A DNA stretch of 64,000 nt from Micromonospora andamanensis (lineage in GTDB: Bacteria; Actinomycetota; Actinomycetes; Mycobacteriales; Micromonosporaceae), in the NCBI RefSeq assembly GCF_016863495.1, contig NZ_BOOZ01000001.1:1-64000 (forward strand). The letters are read 5' to 3'. The notes beneath the pieces were generated by a model, which saw only the letters and a list, made by a program, of their open reading frames with translations, was not told where the DNA came from and did not search any database. Positions 27,356 through 36,546 of this stretch are shown here, in pieces. The translations under genes were made by a program, and so were the position numbers. The first letter of the stretch is position 1. Each line of letters starts with the position of its first letter.

Positions 27356-28635
27356 GCTGGTCCTCCCGTTCCGGGCTGGTCGTCGTCGCGTGCCCACGGC
27401 CCGTCCAGCCGGGGCGGCGAGGGGTCCGTCGACGGGTCGGGCGGCCGGTGCACCGAACCTCGGCTGAACACCCGGTTCCGGGCGACCTCCAGGACCTCCG
27501 GAAGCTCGTCCTCGAAGGCCCGGTGGGTGATGATGTTCGACCGGTAGAGCTCGTCGTCCGAGGTGAACTCGTTGAAGATCTCCCGGCAGGCCCGGGAGAG
27601 GGTCTGCCAGTGCTCGCGGGTCTCCGGGTCGTCGCGACTGCTGGGGATGAGGACCGCGGTGGCGGCACTCCTGTTGCCCAGCGCCGCCGAGGCGTGCTCG
27701 ACCAGGGCCTGCCGTCGTTGCGGCAGGCGGGTCATCCAGGCGTCGACGATCAGCACCAGGATCTGGTTGTAGCGGGCGGCCAGCTCGGCACTGTGCGGCA
27801 GCCTGTCCACCTCCACCACTGTGGACTGGTAGCTGTGGTCGGCGGCGATCTCGCGGGCGTAGTCGATGAGCGGCTCCGGCATCGGCGGCCGGTACGGTGC
27901 CCACTGCAACGCGTCGTCGCCGTACACGGTGACGTGTTGGCGTATCCCACGCATCTCGTCCCGGTTGGACGCGGCCACGACGAAGTGCACGCGCATCGGG
28001 TCGGTGGCGTCCCCGCCGGCGGCGGTGCCCCGGTCGACGCCGTTCGTGGCCTCCTCCGGATGGAAGGCGCTGTCCACGGCCTGGAGGTCGACCGGGCGGT
28101 GCTGTTCCGGCAGCGGATTGGCCTCCACGCTGGTCACGATCTGGCTGGCCAGCTCGAACAGGAAGGTGCGGTAGTCGTCGCTGTGCCGTTGCAGTCGCAT
28201 CAGCTGCCGGACGCCGAGGCGCTGGTAGAGGTCGCCGAGACTGTCGGAGGTGTACTGCAACGGTTGGGCGACCGGGTGGATCCGCCCCGGCTGCGCGGGA
28301 ATCCACATCAACGGCTTGAGCAGTGAGGTGTCCACCCGCCGCTGGCTCTCGAACCGGGCGGTGCGCTCGGCGAAGAGCTGCCACTCCTGCCCGCACACCC
28401 GGCTCTGGAAGTACCTGGGTGTCATCAGCGCGAGAAAGGACCGGCAGCTACCGAGCGCCTCGACAAGCCGTTGCGGCCACCGTTCACCGAGCAGGATCGT
28501 CCGGTCGACGAACCCGACCCGTTCGTCCCGGGACAGACCGGCGATCAGCCGCACCTCCGCACTGAGATCCTCGTAGAACTTCTGGACGAGTGCGTCCTCG
28601 TCGCCTCTGGCGTAGCTGAGGAAGAAGTACAGCAC
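27352..28635 (-). CDS. fxsC: FxsC: TIR-like protein of the FxSxx-COOH system
   Basis: The 427-residue protein begins with a TIR-like fold (LYFFLSYARGDED, residues 2-14) and contains LMTPRYFQSRVCGQEWQLF, the SxxCxxEW helix region that carries the catalytic Glu in NAD-consuming TIR domains. The C-terminal half (VHFVVAASNRDEMRGIR ... YGDDALQWAPYRP) is the FxsC-specific region. The GTG at 28635 is chosen because it begins the TIR domain and has GGAGGTGC just upstream; an ATG 315 bases further out would add a Pro/Ala/Arg-rich low-complexity leader. It forms an operon with fxsT. Confidence 0.87.
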   Translation of the reverse strand: MLYFFLSYARGDEDALVQKFYEDLSAEVRLIAGLSRDERVGFVDRTILLGERWPQRLVEALGSCRSFLALMTPRYFQSRVCGQEWQLFAERTARFESQRRVDTSLLKPLMWIPAQPGRIHPVAQPLQYTSDSLGDLYQRLGVRQLMRLQRHSDDYRTFLFELASQIVTSVEANPLPEQHRPVDLQAVDSAFHPEEATNGVDRGTAAGGDATDPMRVHFVVAASNRDEMRGIRQHVTVYGDDALQWAPYRPPMPEPLIDYAREIAADHSYQSTVVEVDRLPHSAELAARYNQILVLIVDAWMTRLPQRRQALVEHASAALGNRSAATAVLIPSSRDDPETREHWQTLSRACREIFNEFTSDDELYRSNIITHRAFEDELPEVLEVARNRVFSRGSVHRPPDPSTDPSPPRLDGPWARDDDQPGTGGPA

Positions 28636-28829
28636 CGCACCTCCGCGCCTGGGACTCTGGCCATGGGGTGGCTGGGTCGTGGCTGTCGCCGGTGGGCCAG
28701 GTGCCGACGGCCGTGGCGGCGGGAGCTTCACCGCGAGTATAGGTGCGGAAACGGGGCGTGGCAGCCCGCCGAACTGTCGTATCCCAGGTGGCGGTGACCG
28801 GCCGGGCGGGGCACCGGCATCATGAGGCG

Positions 28830-30074
28830 ATGGATCCTCGCGCGCCGCTGCGTCCGTTGGTCGCCGGCTCCACCTGGCGGCGCGGGGTGTTCCTGTTGCT
28901 CGGCGGGGTGCTCGCGCTGCCGTACGCGTTGCTCGCCGCGGCCTTCGCACAGCTGTTCACCACGTCCGGCGCACCCCGGCTGCTGGTCCTGATGCTGCTG
29001 GTGCCGGCGGCCACCATCGCCGTCGTACCGGTCTTCCTGGGCGGTAGCCGGGCGCTGGAGATAGCCGCGGTCCGTGGGCTGCTCGGGGTCGACCTGCCTG
29101 AGCCGCTGCCCGGTCGTCGGCTCGACCGGGAGACCCGGCTGCGCGCCGCGCTCTGGATCGGACTCCATCTGACCAGCGGTGCGCTTGTGGTGGCCGCGCT
29201 GTTCAGCGCGGTGCCGATGGCACTCGCCCTGATCGCCGCGCCGACCGGGGTGGACGTCGGCCTCACCGGAGCCGAGCGGTTCGGGCCGTTCGACGGTGGG
29301 GACACCGGCTGGTTGGCGCTCGTCGCGGTGCTCGTGCTTGCCGCTTTCGGCTATGTGGTGGCCGGGCTCGGCGCGCTTGCCGCGTCGATGGCGCCGGCGC
29401 TGCTCGGACCGGCGTCGGCTGAGCGGATCGCCGCCTTGGAAGCCCGGGCCGCGCGACTGGCCGAACGCAACCGGCTGGCCCGGGAACTGCACGACTCGGT
29501 CGGCCACGCGCTCACCGTCGCGACCCTCCAGGCCGGTGCCGCCCGGGAGGTGCTCGACGCCGACCCGGAGTTCGTTCGCCGGGCGCTTGCCGCGATCGAG
29601 GAGACCGGCCGACGGGCGATGGACGATCTCGACCATGTGCTCGGGCTGCTCCGGGAGACCGGGGAACCGCCTGTCGTCGCTCCCCAACGGACCCTGTCCG
29701 ATCTGGACGACCTCATCGCCGAGACCCGGGCCGCCGGCATGTCGGTCCGCAGCCGCAACCGCGGCCCGTTGGACGCCCTGCCGTCGGCGGTCTCCCGCGA
29801 GGGCTACCGGATCGTGCAGGAAGCGCTGACAAACGCCGCCCGGCACGGCCACGGTCCGGTGACCGTGCGGGTGGACGTGACGCCGGACGGACTTGAGATC
29901 GAACTGGTGAACGCCATGGCCGAGCGGGTAGGTGGTGCGGCGGTGCCGGGTGGTGGGCGCGGGCTTGTCGGCATGCGGGAACGGGTGCTGCTGCTCGGCG
30001 GCCGGATCACCGCAGGTGCGGACGGGCAGCGGTGGCGGGTACGGGTGCGGCTACCGGTCGGGGCGGATCGATGA
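28830..30074 (+). CDS. Sensor histidine kinase, NarL/LuxR type
   Basis: The 414-residue protein has at least four membrane helices in its N-terminal half. It then has the HisKA_3 dimerisation/phosphoacceptor box RELHDSVGHAL (H221) and a HATPase domain with N-box EALTNAARHG and G-box GGGRGLVGMRER. It phosphorylates the regulator encoded immediately downstream, whose start overlaps its stop (ATGA at 30071). The ATG at 28830 is preceded by a GAGG. It is divergent from the fxsC-fxsT operon across about 195 bp; a functional link is possible but not shown. Confidence 0.92.
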   Translation: MDPRAPLRPLVAGSTWRRGVFLLLGGVLALPYALLAAAFAQLFTTSGAPRLLVLMLLVPAATIAVVPVFLGGSRALEIAAVRGLLGVDLPEPLPGRRLDRETRLRAALWIGLHLTSGALVVAALFSAVPMALALIAAPTGVDVGLTGAERFGPFDGGDTGWLALVAVLVLAAFGYVVAGLGALAASMAPALLGPASAERIAALEARAARLAERNRLARELHDSVGHALTVATLQAGAAREVLDADPEFVRRALAAIEETGRRAMDDLDHVLGLLRETGEPPVVAPQRTLSDLDDLIAETRAAGMSVRSRNRGPLDALPSAVSREGYRIVQEALTNAARHGHGPVTVRVDVTPDGLEIELVNAMAERVGGAAVPGGGRGLVGMRERVLLLGGRITAGADGQRWRVRVRLPVGADR

Positions 30075-30721
30075 GCGTGGACGTGCTGATCGTCGACGAC
30101 GACGAACTGGTCCGGATCGGGCTGCGGACCATCCTCGACGCCCAGCCGGATCTGCGGGTCGTCGCCGAGGCCGCTGACGGGGCGGAGGTACCGCCGCTTG
30201 TCGCCCGGCACCGCCCGCAGGTGGTGTTGATGGACGTGCGGATGCCCGGGATCGACGGCATCCAGGCCACCCGACGCCTGCTGGCCACCTCCGCCGACCC
30301 GCCCCGGGTGCTTGTCATCACCACCTTCGCCAACGACGAGTACGTCTACGACGCGTTGCGCGCCGGGGCCAGCGGGTTCCTGCTCAAGCGGGCCCGACCG
30401 GCAGAGGTGGTGGCGGCGGTACGGGTGGTGGCGCGCGGTGAGTCGCTGCTCTTCCCGGCCGCGATCCGTCGACTGGTCGGGGCGTACGGGCGGCGCAACG
30501 CCGACGGGCTGCGCGCGGCCCGGCTCACCGAGCGGGAGGCGGAGGTGCTGCGGCTGATGGCCGCCGGACTGTCCAACCCGGAGATCGCCGCCCGCCTGGT
30601 GGTGGGGGTCGAGACGGTGAAGACACACGTCGGGAACGTGCTGACGAAGCTCGGGGTGCGTGACCGCACCCAGGCGGTGATCGCCGCCTACGAGTCGGGG
30701 TTCGTCACGCCAGCCGGTTGA
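30071..30721 (+). CDS. Response regulator, NarL/FixJ family
   Basis: The 216-residue protein has a receiver domain with acidic pocket VDDDE, phosphoacceptor D55 in LMDVRMPG, a conserved Thr in VITTF, and the switch Lys in LLKRARP. It is followed by a LuxR-type helix-turn-helix (LTEREAEVLRLMAAGLSNPE ... VKTHVGNVLTKL). It is translationally coupled to the kinase. The downstream membrane protein at 30799 is a candidate target or functional partner. Confidence 0.94.
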   Translation: MSVDVLIVDDDELVRIGLRTILDAQPDLRVVAEAADGAEVPPLVARHRPQVVLMDVRMPGIDGIQATRRLLATSADPPRVLVITTFANDEYVYDALRAGASGFLLKRARPAEVVAAVRVVARGESLLFPAAIRRLVGAYGRRNADGLRAARLTEREAEVLRLMAAGLSNPEIAARLVVGVETVKTHVGNVLTKLGVRDRTQAVIAAYESGFVTPAG

Positions 30722-30798
30722 GGTGTCCTCCACGAAGGGGAGACGGTTCCCCGCCGCACGGGAGGGCGGGGCGGGCGCCCCGGCCGAGGCTGGGAAGC

Positions 30799-31866
30799 AT
30801 GACGAAGGTAGCCGTACCCGAACACCGCGACACGTCCCGTCGTCCCGGCCTGCTCGCCCCACTCGCCGCCGGTTGGCTCGGGCTGTGGGGCCTGCTCGCC
30901 CTGGTGGCGGCCATCACCGGCACCGGCTACCCGTTCGGTGCCGACGATCCGCACCGGGACTCGACACTGCTCCGGCTGCTCCCGCCGGAAGCCGGGCCGC
31001 AGTTCCTCGCCGGGATGCTGCTCAGCGCCGCCGCGCTGGTCCTGGTCAGCCGTACGACCACGCCCACCGGCCCGCTGCGGGTGCTGCTGCTCGGCTACGG
31101 CTGGGCCGTGACGCTCGTGCTGGCCGTCGTGGTGCCCGGCGTACAGGTGCTGGCCCTGGCCGGGTACGCACCGATGCTGCTGCTCGGCGCACCCTTCGGC
31201 TGGCCACCTGTGGACTACGCCGACGTCTTCACCTGGGCGCTGGCGGCCCGGGTCGCCGCGCTGGCGGGCGGCGTGCTCCTGGGCGGGGCGCTGGTGGGAT
31301 GGCAGCGGCGTACCGCCGGACGCTGCGGGAGATGTGGCCGCGACGGCACCGACCAGGGCTGGACCACCCCTACGGCCGCCGCCCGCTGGGGCCGATGGGC
31401 CGCCTGGATCGCGGCGGTGATCCCCTTCGGCTACGCGCTGACCCGGTTCGCCTGGCTGGCCGGCATCCCGCTCGGCATCTCCCGGGACGACCTCGCCGAT
31501 TTGTGGGAGAACGGCGCGGTCTGGGCGGGGGCCGGGCTGGGTGCCTTCGCCACCGTCGGCGCGGTGCTCACCCTCGGGTTGGTGCAGCGTTGGGGTGAGC
31601 GGTTCCCGCGCTGGATGGTGGGGCTGGCCGGTAGGCGGGTGCCGGTGCGGCTGGCCGTGGTCCCCGCGACGGTGGTCGCGGTCCTGGCCACCGCGGCCGG
31701 CGTGAGCGCGGTGAGCGTTCCGGCGTTTTGGGAGCCGGACCGCGGGCTCAGTGCGGCAGGTGCCCCACTGATGTTCTTCCCGCTGTGGGGGCTCGCGCTC
31801 GGTGCCGCGACGTACGCCTACCACCTGCGTCGTCGGGGTGCCTGCGGTCGCTGCGGCCAGCGGTGA
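30799..31866 (+). CDS. Polytopic membrane protein with two CGRCG motifs
   Basis: The 355-residue protein has about eight predicted hydrophobic helices and no recognised family. It carries CGRCGRDG in the central loop (near residue 175) and CGRCGQR at the very C-terminus. Each is half of a possible zinc-ribbon-like or redox-active thiol site, and the two could pair in the cytosol. The ATG at 30799 has GGGAAG just upstream. It follows the two-component genes by 77 bp on the same strand. Confidence 0.8.
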   Translation: MTKVAVPEHRDTSRRPGLLAPLAAGWLGLWGLLALVAAITGTGYPFGADDPHRDSTLLRLLPPEAGPQFLAGMLLSAAALVLVSRTTTPTGPLRVLLLGYGWAVTLVLAVVVPGVQVLALAGYAPMLLLGAPFGWPPVDYADVFTWALAARVAALAGGVLLGGALVGWQRRTAGRCGRCGRDGTDQGWTTPTAAARWGRWAAWIAAVIPFGYALTRFAWLAGIPLGISRDDLADLWENGAVWAGAGLGAFATVGAVLTLGLVQRWGERFPRWMVGLAGRRVPVRLAVVPATVVAVLATAAGVSAVSVPAFWEPDRGLSAAGAPLMFFPLWGLALGAATYAYHLRRRGACGRCGQR

Positions 31867-31875
31867 CCTGCGGAT

Positions 31876-31914
31876 CCGGTCCGCCGTCCGGCACGGGGGT
31901 GGGCGGCGGACCGG
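31876..31914. terminator. Bidirectional hairpin between convergent genes
   Basis: CCGGTCCGCCG (31876-31886) and CGGCGGACCGG (31904-31914) form a perfect 11-bp stem with a 17-base loop between the converging membrane protein and GNAT genes. Confidence 0.6.
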
Positions 31915-31923
31915 GTCCACACG

Positions 31924-32379
31924 TCACGGCAGGTCGCGGGCGTAGCAGACGGAGAGCGGCTCGTCCCGGTACGGCCCGAAGTTGTCGATCCGCTGGTAGC
32001 CCTCCCGCTCGTAGAAGCGCATCGCGTCGGGTTGGGCGGTGCCGGTCTCCAGCAACAGGGTGCGGACGCCGGCGTCGCGGGCGGCCTGCTCCAGGGCGCG
32101 CAGGATGGCTGTCGCGACACCTGTGCCCCGGGCCGGCGGGCTGACGTACATCCGTTTGATCTCGGCGGAACCGGCGGCGAGGAAGCGCAGGCCGCCGCAG
32201 CCCACGGCGGTGCCGTCGGGGTCGCGGGCGATCAGGAAGACGCTCACCGTCTCCGCCGTGGGCTCCTCACCCGGTTCGTGGTCGTCGCAGCCGTAGCGGG
32301 CGTCGAGTTCGGCCCGTTGGGCAGCACGTAGCCGGATGGCGTCCGTCGACTCCCAGGGTTCGCGAACGATGCTGAGCAC
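31924..32379 (-). CDS. GNAT-family N-acetyltransferase
   Basis: The 151-residue protein has the GNAT fold signature: AVGCGGLRFL (beta strand), IKRMYVSPPARGTGVATAIL (acetyl-CoA pyrophosphate loop RGTGVA), and TAQPDAMRFYEREGYQRI. The GTG at 32379 is preceded by GGAAAGG. It is divergent from a TetR regulator across a 74-bp region filled by two palindromes, which is strong positional evidence that the TetR protein controls it. The acceptor substrate is unknown. Confidence 0.9.
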   Translation of the reverse strand: MLSIVREPWESTDAIRLRAAQRAELDARYGCDDHEPGEEPTAETVSVFLIARDPDGTAVGCGGLRFLAAGSAEIKRMYVSPPARGTGVATAILRALEQAARDAGVRTLLLETGTAQPDAMRFYEREGYQRIDNFGPYRDEPLSVCYARDLP

Positions 32380-32393
32380 CTGTCAACCTTTCC

Positions 32394-32426
32394 GTAACGA
32401 GCGTTACCGTAACGTACGCTACGGTA
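32394..32426. promoter_or_regulatory. Two overlapping palindromes, likely TetR operators
   Basis: GTAAC-GAGC-GTTAC (32394-32407) overlaps a 22-bp near-perfect palindrome at 32405-32426, whose outer arms are TACCGTA and TACGGTA around CGTACG. Both lie in the divergent GNAT/TetR promoter. The site is AT-richer than its surroundings and is a probable dimer-of-dimers TetR operator. Confidence 0.75.
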
Positions 32427-32453
32427 TGGGTCGTCAATCGGGAAGGGGTACGG

Positions 32454-33044
32454 ATGGCCAGACGCCGTGATCTCGCCGACCAGCAGCGACGCCTGTCGGC
32501 AGCCACCTGGTCGGTGCTGGCCGAACGCGGCCTACCCGGGCTCACCCTGCGCGCCGTCGCCGAGCGGGCCGGGTGCACCACCGGCATGGTGCTGCACACC
32601 TTCGCCGACAAGCAGGCCCTGCTGGTACACGCCCGCGAGCTGCTGCACCGGCGTACCGGCCAGCGGGCCGACGCCGCACAGGCCGCGGCGAGCAGCCCCC
32701 TGGAGGCGCTGCGGGCCGTGCTGTTCCAGGCCGCCTCGCCCACCGAGGAGGAGCGGGAGGAGGCACGGGTCTGGGTCGGCTTCCTCGCCGCCGCGCTGGC
32801 CGACCCGGTCCTGGCCGACCTGCACCGCGACTACAACCGCCGGTTCGTCACCCGGATCCGTGGGCTGGTCAGCGCCGCCCGGCCGGAGCTCGGCCCGGCC
32901 GAGACGGCCGACACGGCCACCAGCCTGGTGGCCCTCGTCGAAGGGCTCAACACGCTCGCCTGCGTCGACCCGGAGACCTACGGCGAGCAGGCCCAACGGA
33001 GCGCCCTCGACGCCGCACTCGCCGCGCTCGACACCGAGCCCTGA
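32454..33044 (+). CDS. TetR-family transcriptional regulator
   Basis: The 196-residue protein has a TetR helix-turn-helix (LTLRAVAERAGCTTGMVLHTF) and a BetI/TetR_C-like C-terminal half (VWVGFLAAALADPVLADLH). GGAAGGGG lies 6 bases before the ATG. It is divergent from the GNAT gene with palindromic operators between them; autoregulation and repression of the acetyltransferase are inferred. Confidence 0.92.
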   Translation: MARRRDLADQQRRLSAATWSVLAERGLPGLTLRAVAERAGCTTGMVLHTFADKQALLVHARELLHRRTGQRADAAQAAASSPLEALRAVLFQAASPTEEEREEARVWVGFLAAALADPVLADLHRDYNRRFVTRIRGLVSAARPELGPAETADTATSLVALVEGLNTLACVDPETYGEQAQRSALDAALAALDTEP

Positions 33045-33050
33045 GCCTCA

Positions 33051-33074
33051 GGCAGGCGGGTGCGGTCGCCTGCC
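33051..33074 (+). terminator. Hairpin after the TetR gene
   Basis: GGCAGGCG and CGCCTGCC form a perfect 8-bp stem with an 8-base loop, starting 6 bases after the TetR stop codon. No U-tract. Confidence 0.5.
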
Positions 33075-33145
33075 GAACCGCACTGTTCATCATCGAGCCA
33101 GGCTGGCGGCGACTGACCCGGGCGGTGGCGAGCTAGCGTGGGCGG

Positions 33146-34591
33146 GTGAGTGAGTCATCGCCTGTTCCACCGCTCCCACCCGCCGACCTGCCCGCCACGC
33201 TCGGTGCGCTGCGCGCCGCCGGGCACCGCCACCGCACCGTCAAGCAGGAGCTACGCGACAACCTGCGGGCCCGGATGCGCGACGGCGCGCCGCGCTTCGC
33301 CGGCATCGTCGGGTACGACGACACGGTGCTGCCGGAGGTGGAGCGCGCCCTGCTCGCCGGCCACGACATGGTGCTGCTCGGCGAACGTGGCCAGGGCAAG
33401 ACCAGGCTGATCCGATCGCTTGTGACGCTGCTCGACGAGTGGACGCCGGTGATCGCCGGTTCGGTGCTCAACGAGCACCCGCTGCACCCGGTCACCCCGG
33501 CGTCGCGGTCGCTTGTCGCCGAGGCCGGCGACGACCTGCCGGTCGGCTGGCTGCATCGCTCCATGCGCTACGGGGAGAAGCTGGCCACCCCGGACACCAG
33601 CGTCGGTGACCTGATCGGCGACGTGGACCCGGTCCGGCTGGCCCAGGGGCGCACGCTCGGCGACCCGGAGACGATCCACTTCGGGTTGGTGCCGCGTACC
33701 AACCGGGGCATCTTCGCGGTGAACGAGCTGCCCGACCTGGCCGAGCGGATCCAGGTGGCGCTGCTCAACGTGCTGGAGGAGCGGGACATCCAGGTACGCG
33801 GCTACCAGCTACGGCTGCCGCTGGACCTGCTGCTGGTGGCCAGCGCCAACCCGGAGGACTACACCAACCGGGGCCGCATCATCACTCCGCTCAAGGACCG
33901 CTTCGGTGCGGAGATCCGCACCCACTACCCGACCGACCTGGAGCTGGAGCTGGACCTGATCCGGCAGGAGGCCGACCTGGTCGCCGAGGTGCCGGAGCAC
34001 GTGCTGGAGGTGCTGGCCCGGTTCGCCCGGGCGGTACGCGAGTCGCCGGCGGTGGACCCGCGTTCAGGTGTCTCCGCGCGGTTCGCCATCGCCGCCGCGG
34101 AGACCGTCGCAGCCGCCGCGCTGCGCCGGGCGTGCCTGCTCGGCGCCGACTCGGACCTGCCGTCCGCCGAGGCGGTGGCGCGGGTGGGGGACGCGGTGTC
34201 GGTGACCTCGACGCTGCGCGGCAAGGTGGAGTTCGAGAGCGGCGAGGAGGGCCGGGAGATCGAGCTTCTCGGTCACCTGCTGCGTACCGCCACCGCCGAG
34301 ACGTTCCGGGCCCGGCTGGCCGGGCTGGACCTGTCCGGCTTCACCGCGCTCGTCGACGAGGAGCAGGTGGTCGAGACCGGCGAGTTGGTCTCGGCGGCTG
34401 AGCTGCTGCGGCAGGTGGGCACGGTGCCGGGGCTGGCCAAGGTGCTCGACCGGCTCGGTATCGGCGACGCGCCGAGCACCGGGCAGGCCGCGGCGGCCGT
34501 CGAGTTCGTGCTGGAAGGGCTGCATCTGGGCCGTCGGCTGGGCAAGGACGTCACCGACACCGGGCGGACCCGTTACGGCGGCCGGGACTAG
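33146..34591 (+). CDS. MoxR/ChlI-like AAA+ ATPase
   Basis: The 481-residue protein is an AAA+ ATPase of the MoxR/magnesium-chelatase ChlI type: Walker A GERGQGKT (about residues 76-83), Walker B IFAVNELPDL, sensor-1 region LLLVASANPEDYTN, and arginine-finger region PLKDRFGAEIR. GTG 33146 is the start. It is followed after 2 bases by the VWA protein. MoxR-type ATPases plus VWA partners act as two-part chaperones that insert cofactors or remodel target complexes. No target gene is visible alongside. Confidence 0.9.
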   Translation: MSESSPVPPLPPADLPATLGALRAAGHRHRTVKQELRDNLRARMRDGAPRFAGIVGYDDTVLPEVERALLAGHDMVLLGERGQGKTRLIRSLVTLLDEWTPVIAGSVLNEHPLHPVTPASRSLVAEAGDDLPVGWLHRSMRYGEKLATPDTSVGDLIGDVDPVRLAQGRTLGDPETIHFGLVPRTNRGIFAVNELPDLAERIQVALLNVLEERDIQVRGYQLRLPLDLLLVASANPEDYTNRGRIITPLKDRFGAEIRTHYPTDLELELDLIRQEADLVAEVPEHVLEVLARFARAVRESPAVDPRSGVSARFAIAAAETVAAAALRRACLLGADSDLPSAEAVARVGDAVSVTSTLRGKVEFESGEEGREIELLGHLLRTATAETFRARLAGLDLSGFTALVDEEQVVETGELVSAAELLRQVGTVPGLAKVLDRLGIGDAPSTGQAAAAVEFVLEGLHLGRRLGKDVTDTGRTRYGGRD

Positions 34592-34593
34592 CG

Positions 34594-36546
34594 ATGGCCG
34601 GCAACCGGTTCCGATACGGGCAGTGGCGTGGCGGTCCCGATCCGCTCGCGCCGCCGTACGACGTGCAGGCCGCGGTGGACCAGGTCGGCGCGGAGGTGCT
34701 GGCCGGCGGCAGTCTCCGCGACGCGCTGCGGGACCTGCTGCGCCGGGGCCCGCAGGGGCGGGGCGGGCTGGACGGGTTGACCGCCCGCGCCCGCCGGCTG
34801 CGCCGCGAGGCGTTGCGCCGGGGCGAGCTGGACGGCGCGGTGACCCGGGCGCGCGCGCTGCTCGACCAGGCACTGGCCGCCGAACGGGACGAGTTGGCCC
34901 GCCGGGACGACGAGGCGGCCCGGTTCGCCGAGACGGTCCTGGACGATCTGCCCCGCTCGACCGCGCAGGCGGTGCGCGACCTCGCCGACTACCGGTGGGT
35001 CAGTGACGAGGCGCGGCAGACCTACCAGCGGATCCTCGACGGGCTGCGCGACGACGTGCTCGGCCAGCGCTTCGCAGGCCTGCGCGACTCGACGCGGCTG
35101 GCCGGTGACCCGGCGGTGCAGGAGCGGGTCGCCGAGATGGTGCGGGACCTCAACGCCCTGCTGGCCCGGCACGCCCGCGCCGAGGACACCACCGACGCGT
35201 TCGCCGAGTTCATGCGCCGGCACGGCGATTTCTTCCCGGAACGCCCCCGTGACGTGGACGAACTTGTCGACCTGCTGGCCCGACGGTCGGCGGCCGGGCA
35301 GCGGCTGATGAACTCGCTGTCGCAACGGCAGCGGGAGGAACTGGCCGGGTTGATGCGCGAGTCCCTCGGTGACCGGCTCGCCGGTGAGCTGGCCGCGCTG
35401 GAGGGTAACCTCCGCGCGCTGCGGCCCGACCTGCGTTGGGGGCGGGGCGAGCGGATGCAGGGCGGCCAGGCGCTCGGCTACGGCGAGGCGACCGGAGCGC
35501 TGGACGAGATCGCCGAGCTGGACGATCTGCTCGACCAGTTGGGCCAGGCACACCCCGGCGCGACCCTTGACGACATCGACGTCGACGCGGTGTCCCGGAC
35601 GCTGGGCCGGGACGCGGCCGACGACGTACGCCGGCTGCGGGAGCTGGAGCGGGAGCTGCGCCGGCAGGGTTGGGTGACCCGTGACACCGACGGGCTGACC
35701 CTGAGCCCGAAGGCGCTGCGTCGGCTCGGCGGCACCGCGCTGCGCCAGGTCTTCGCCGAGCTGACCGCCGGCCCGCGCGGCCAGCACGACCTGCGCTCGG
35801 CCGGTGCGGCAGGCGAGGTGACAGGGGCGTCGCGGCCCTGGGAGTACGGCGACGAGCAGCCGCTGGACGTGGTGCGGACGCTGACCCGGGCGATCCGCCG
35901 GGCCGGCCCCGGGGTGCCTGTGCAACTGGCCGTCGAGGACTTCGAGGTCGTCGAGACCGAACGGCGGGCATCGGCGGCGGTGGCGCTCTGCGTCGACCTG
36001 TCGTACTCGATGATCTCCCAGGGGCGGTGGGGGCCGATGAAGCAGACCGGGCTGGCCCTGGCCCACCTGATGGCGACCCGGTTCCCACAGGACGCGTTGC
36101 AGATCATCGGGTTCGGCCGGCGGGCGGAGACGCTTACCCAGCAGGAGCTGGCCGCCGTCGAGCCGGACATGATGCAGGGGACCAACCTGCAGCACGCGTT
36201 GCGGCTGGCCGGCCGGCACCTGCGGCGCCATCCGGACGCCGAGCCGGTGGTGCTCGTGGTCACCGACGGGGAACCGACAGCCCACCTGGACCCGGACGAC
36301 GGTGAGGCGCTGTTCGCGTGGCCGTCGTCGCCGGAGACGATCGAGGCGACGGTCCGGGAGGTGGACCGGCTCGGCCGCTACGGGGCCACCCTCAACCTCT
36401 TCATGCTCGGCGACGACCCCGGGCTGCGCCGCTTCGTGGACGCGGTGGCCCGGCGCAGCGGCGGCCGGGTGTTCACCCCGGACGCCGACGACCTCGGCGA
36501 GTACGTGGTCAGCGACTACCTGCGGGCCCGCCGGGGCCGCCGCTAG
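34594..36546 (+). CDS. VWA-domain protein partner of the MoxR-type ATPase
   Basis: The 650-residue protein has a long Arg/Glu/Leu-rich helical N-terminal part (residues about 1-440) and a C-terminal von Willebrand A domain with a complete MIDAS start DLSYS (D468), a Thr in MQGTNLQHAL and Asp in VVTDGEPTAH. It resembles VWA proteins paired with MoxR or ChlI-like ATPases. Two bases separate it from the ATPase gene, so they form one operon. Its stop codon TAG (36544-36546) is the first triplet of a long nested palindrome. Confidence 0.88.
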   Translation: MAGNRFRYGQWRGGPDPLAPPYDVQAAVDQVGAEVLAGGSLRDALRDLLRRGPQGRGGLDGLTARARRLRREALRRGELDGAVTRARALLDQALAAERDELARRDDEAARFAETVLDDLPRSTAQAVRDLADYRWVSDEARQTYQRILDGLRDDVLGQRFAGLRDSTRLAGDPAVQERVAEMVRDLNALLARHARAEDTTDAFAEFMRRHGDFFPERPRDVDELVDLLARRSAAGQRLMNSLSQRQREELAGLMRESLGDRLAGELAALEGNLRALRPDLRWGRGERMQGGQALGYGEATGALDEIAELDDLLDQLGQAHPGATLDDIDVDAVSRTLGRDAADDVRRLRELERELRRQGWVTRDTDGLTLSPKALRRLGGTALRQVFAELTAGPRGQHDLRSAGAAGEVTGASRPWEYGDEQPLDVVRTLTRAIRRAGPGVPVQLAVEDFEVVETERRASAAVALCVDLSYSMISQGRWGPMKQTGLALAHLMATRFPQDALQIIGFGRRAETLTQQELAAVEPDMMQGTNLQHALRLAGRHLRRHPDAEPVVLVVTDGEPTAHLDPDDGEALFAWPSSPETIEATVREVDRLGRYGATLNLFMLGDDPGLRRFVDAVARRSGGRVFTPDADDLGEYVVSDYLRARRGRR

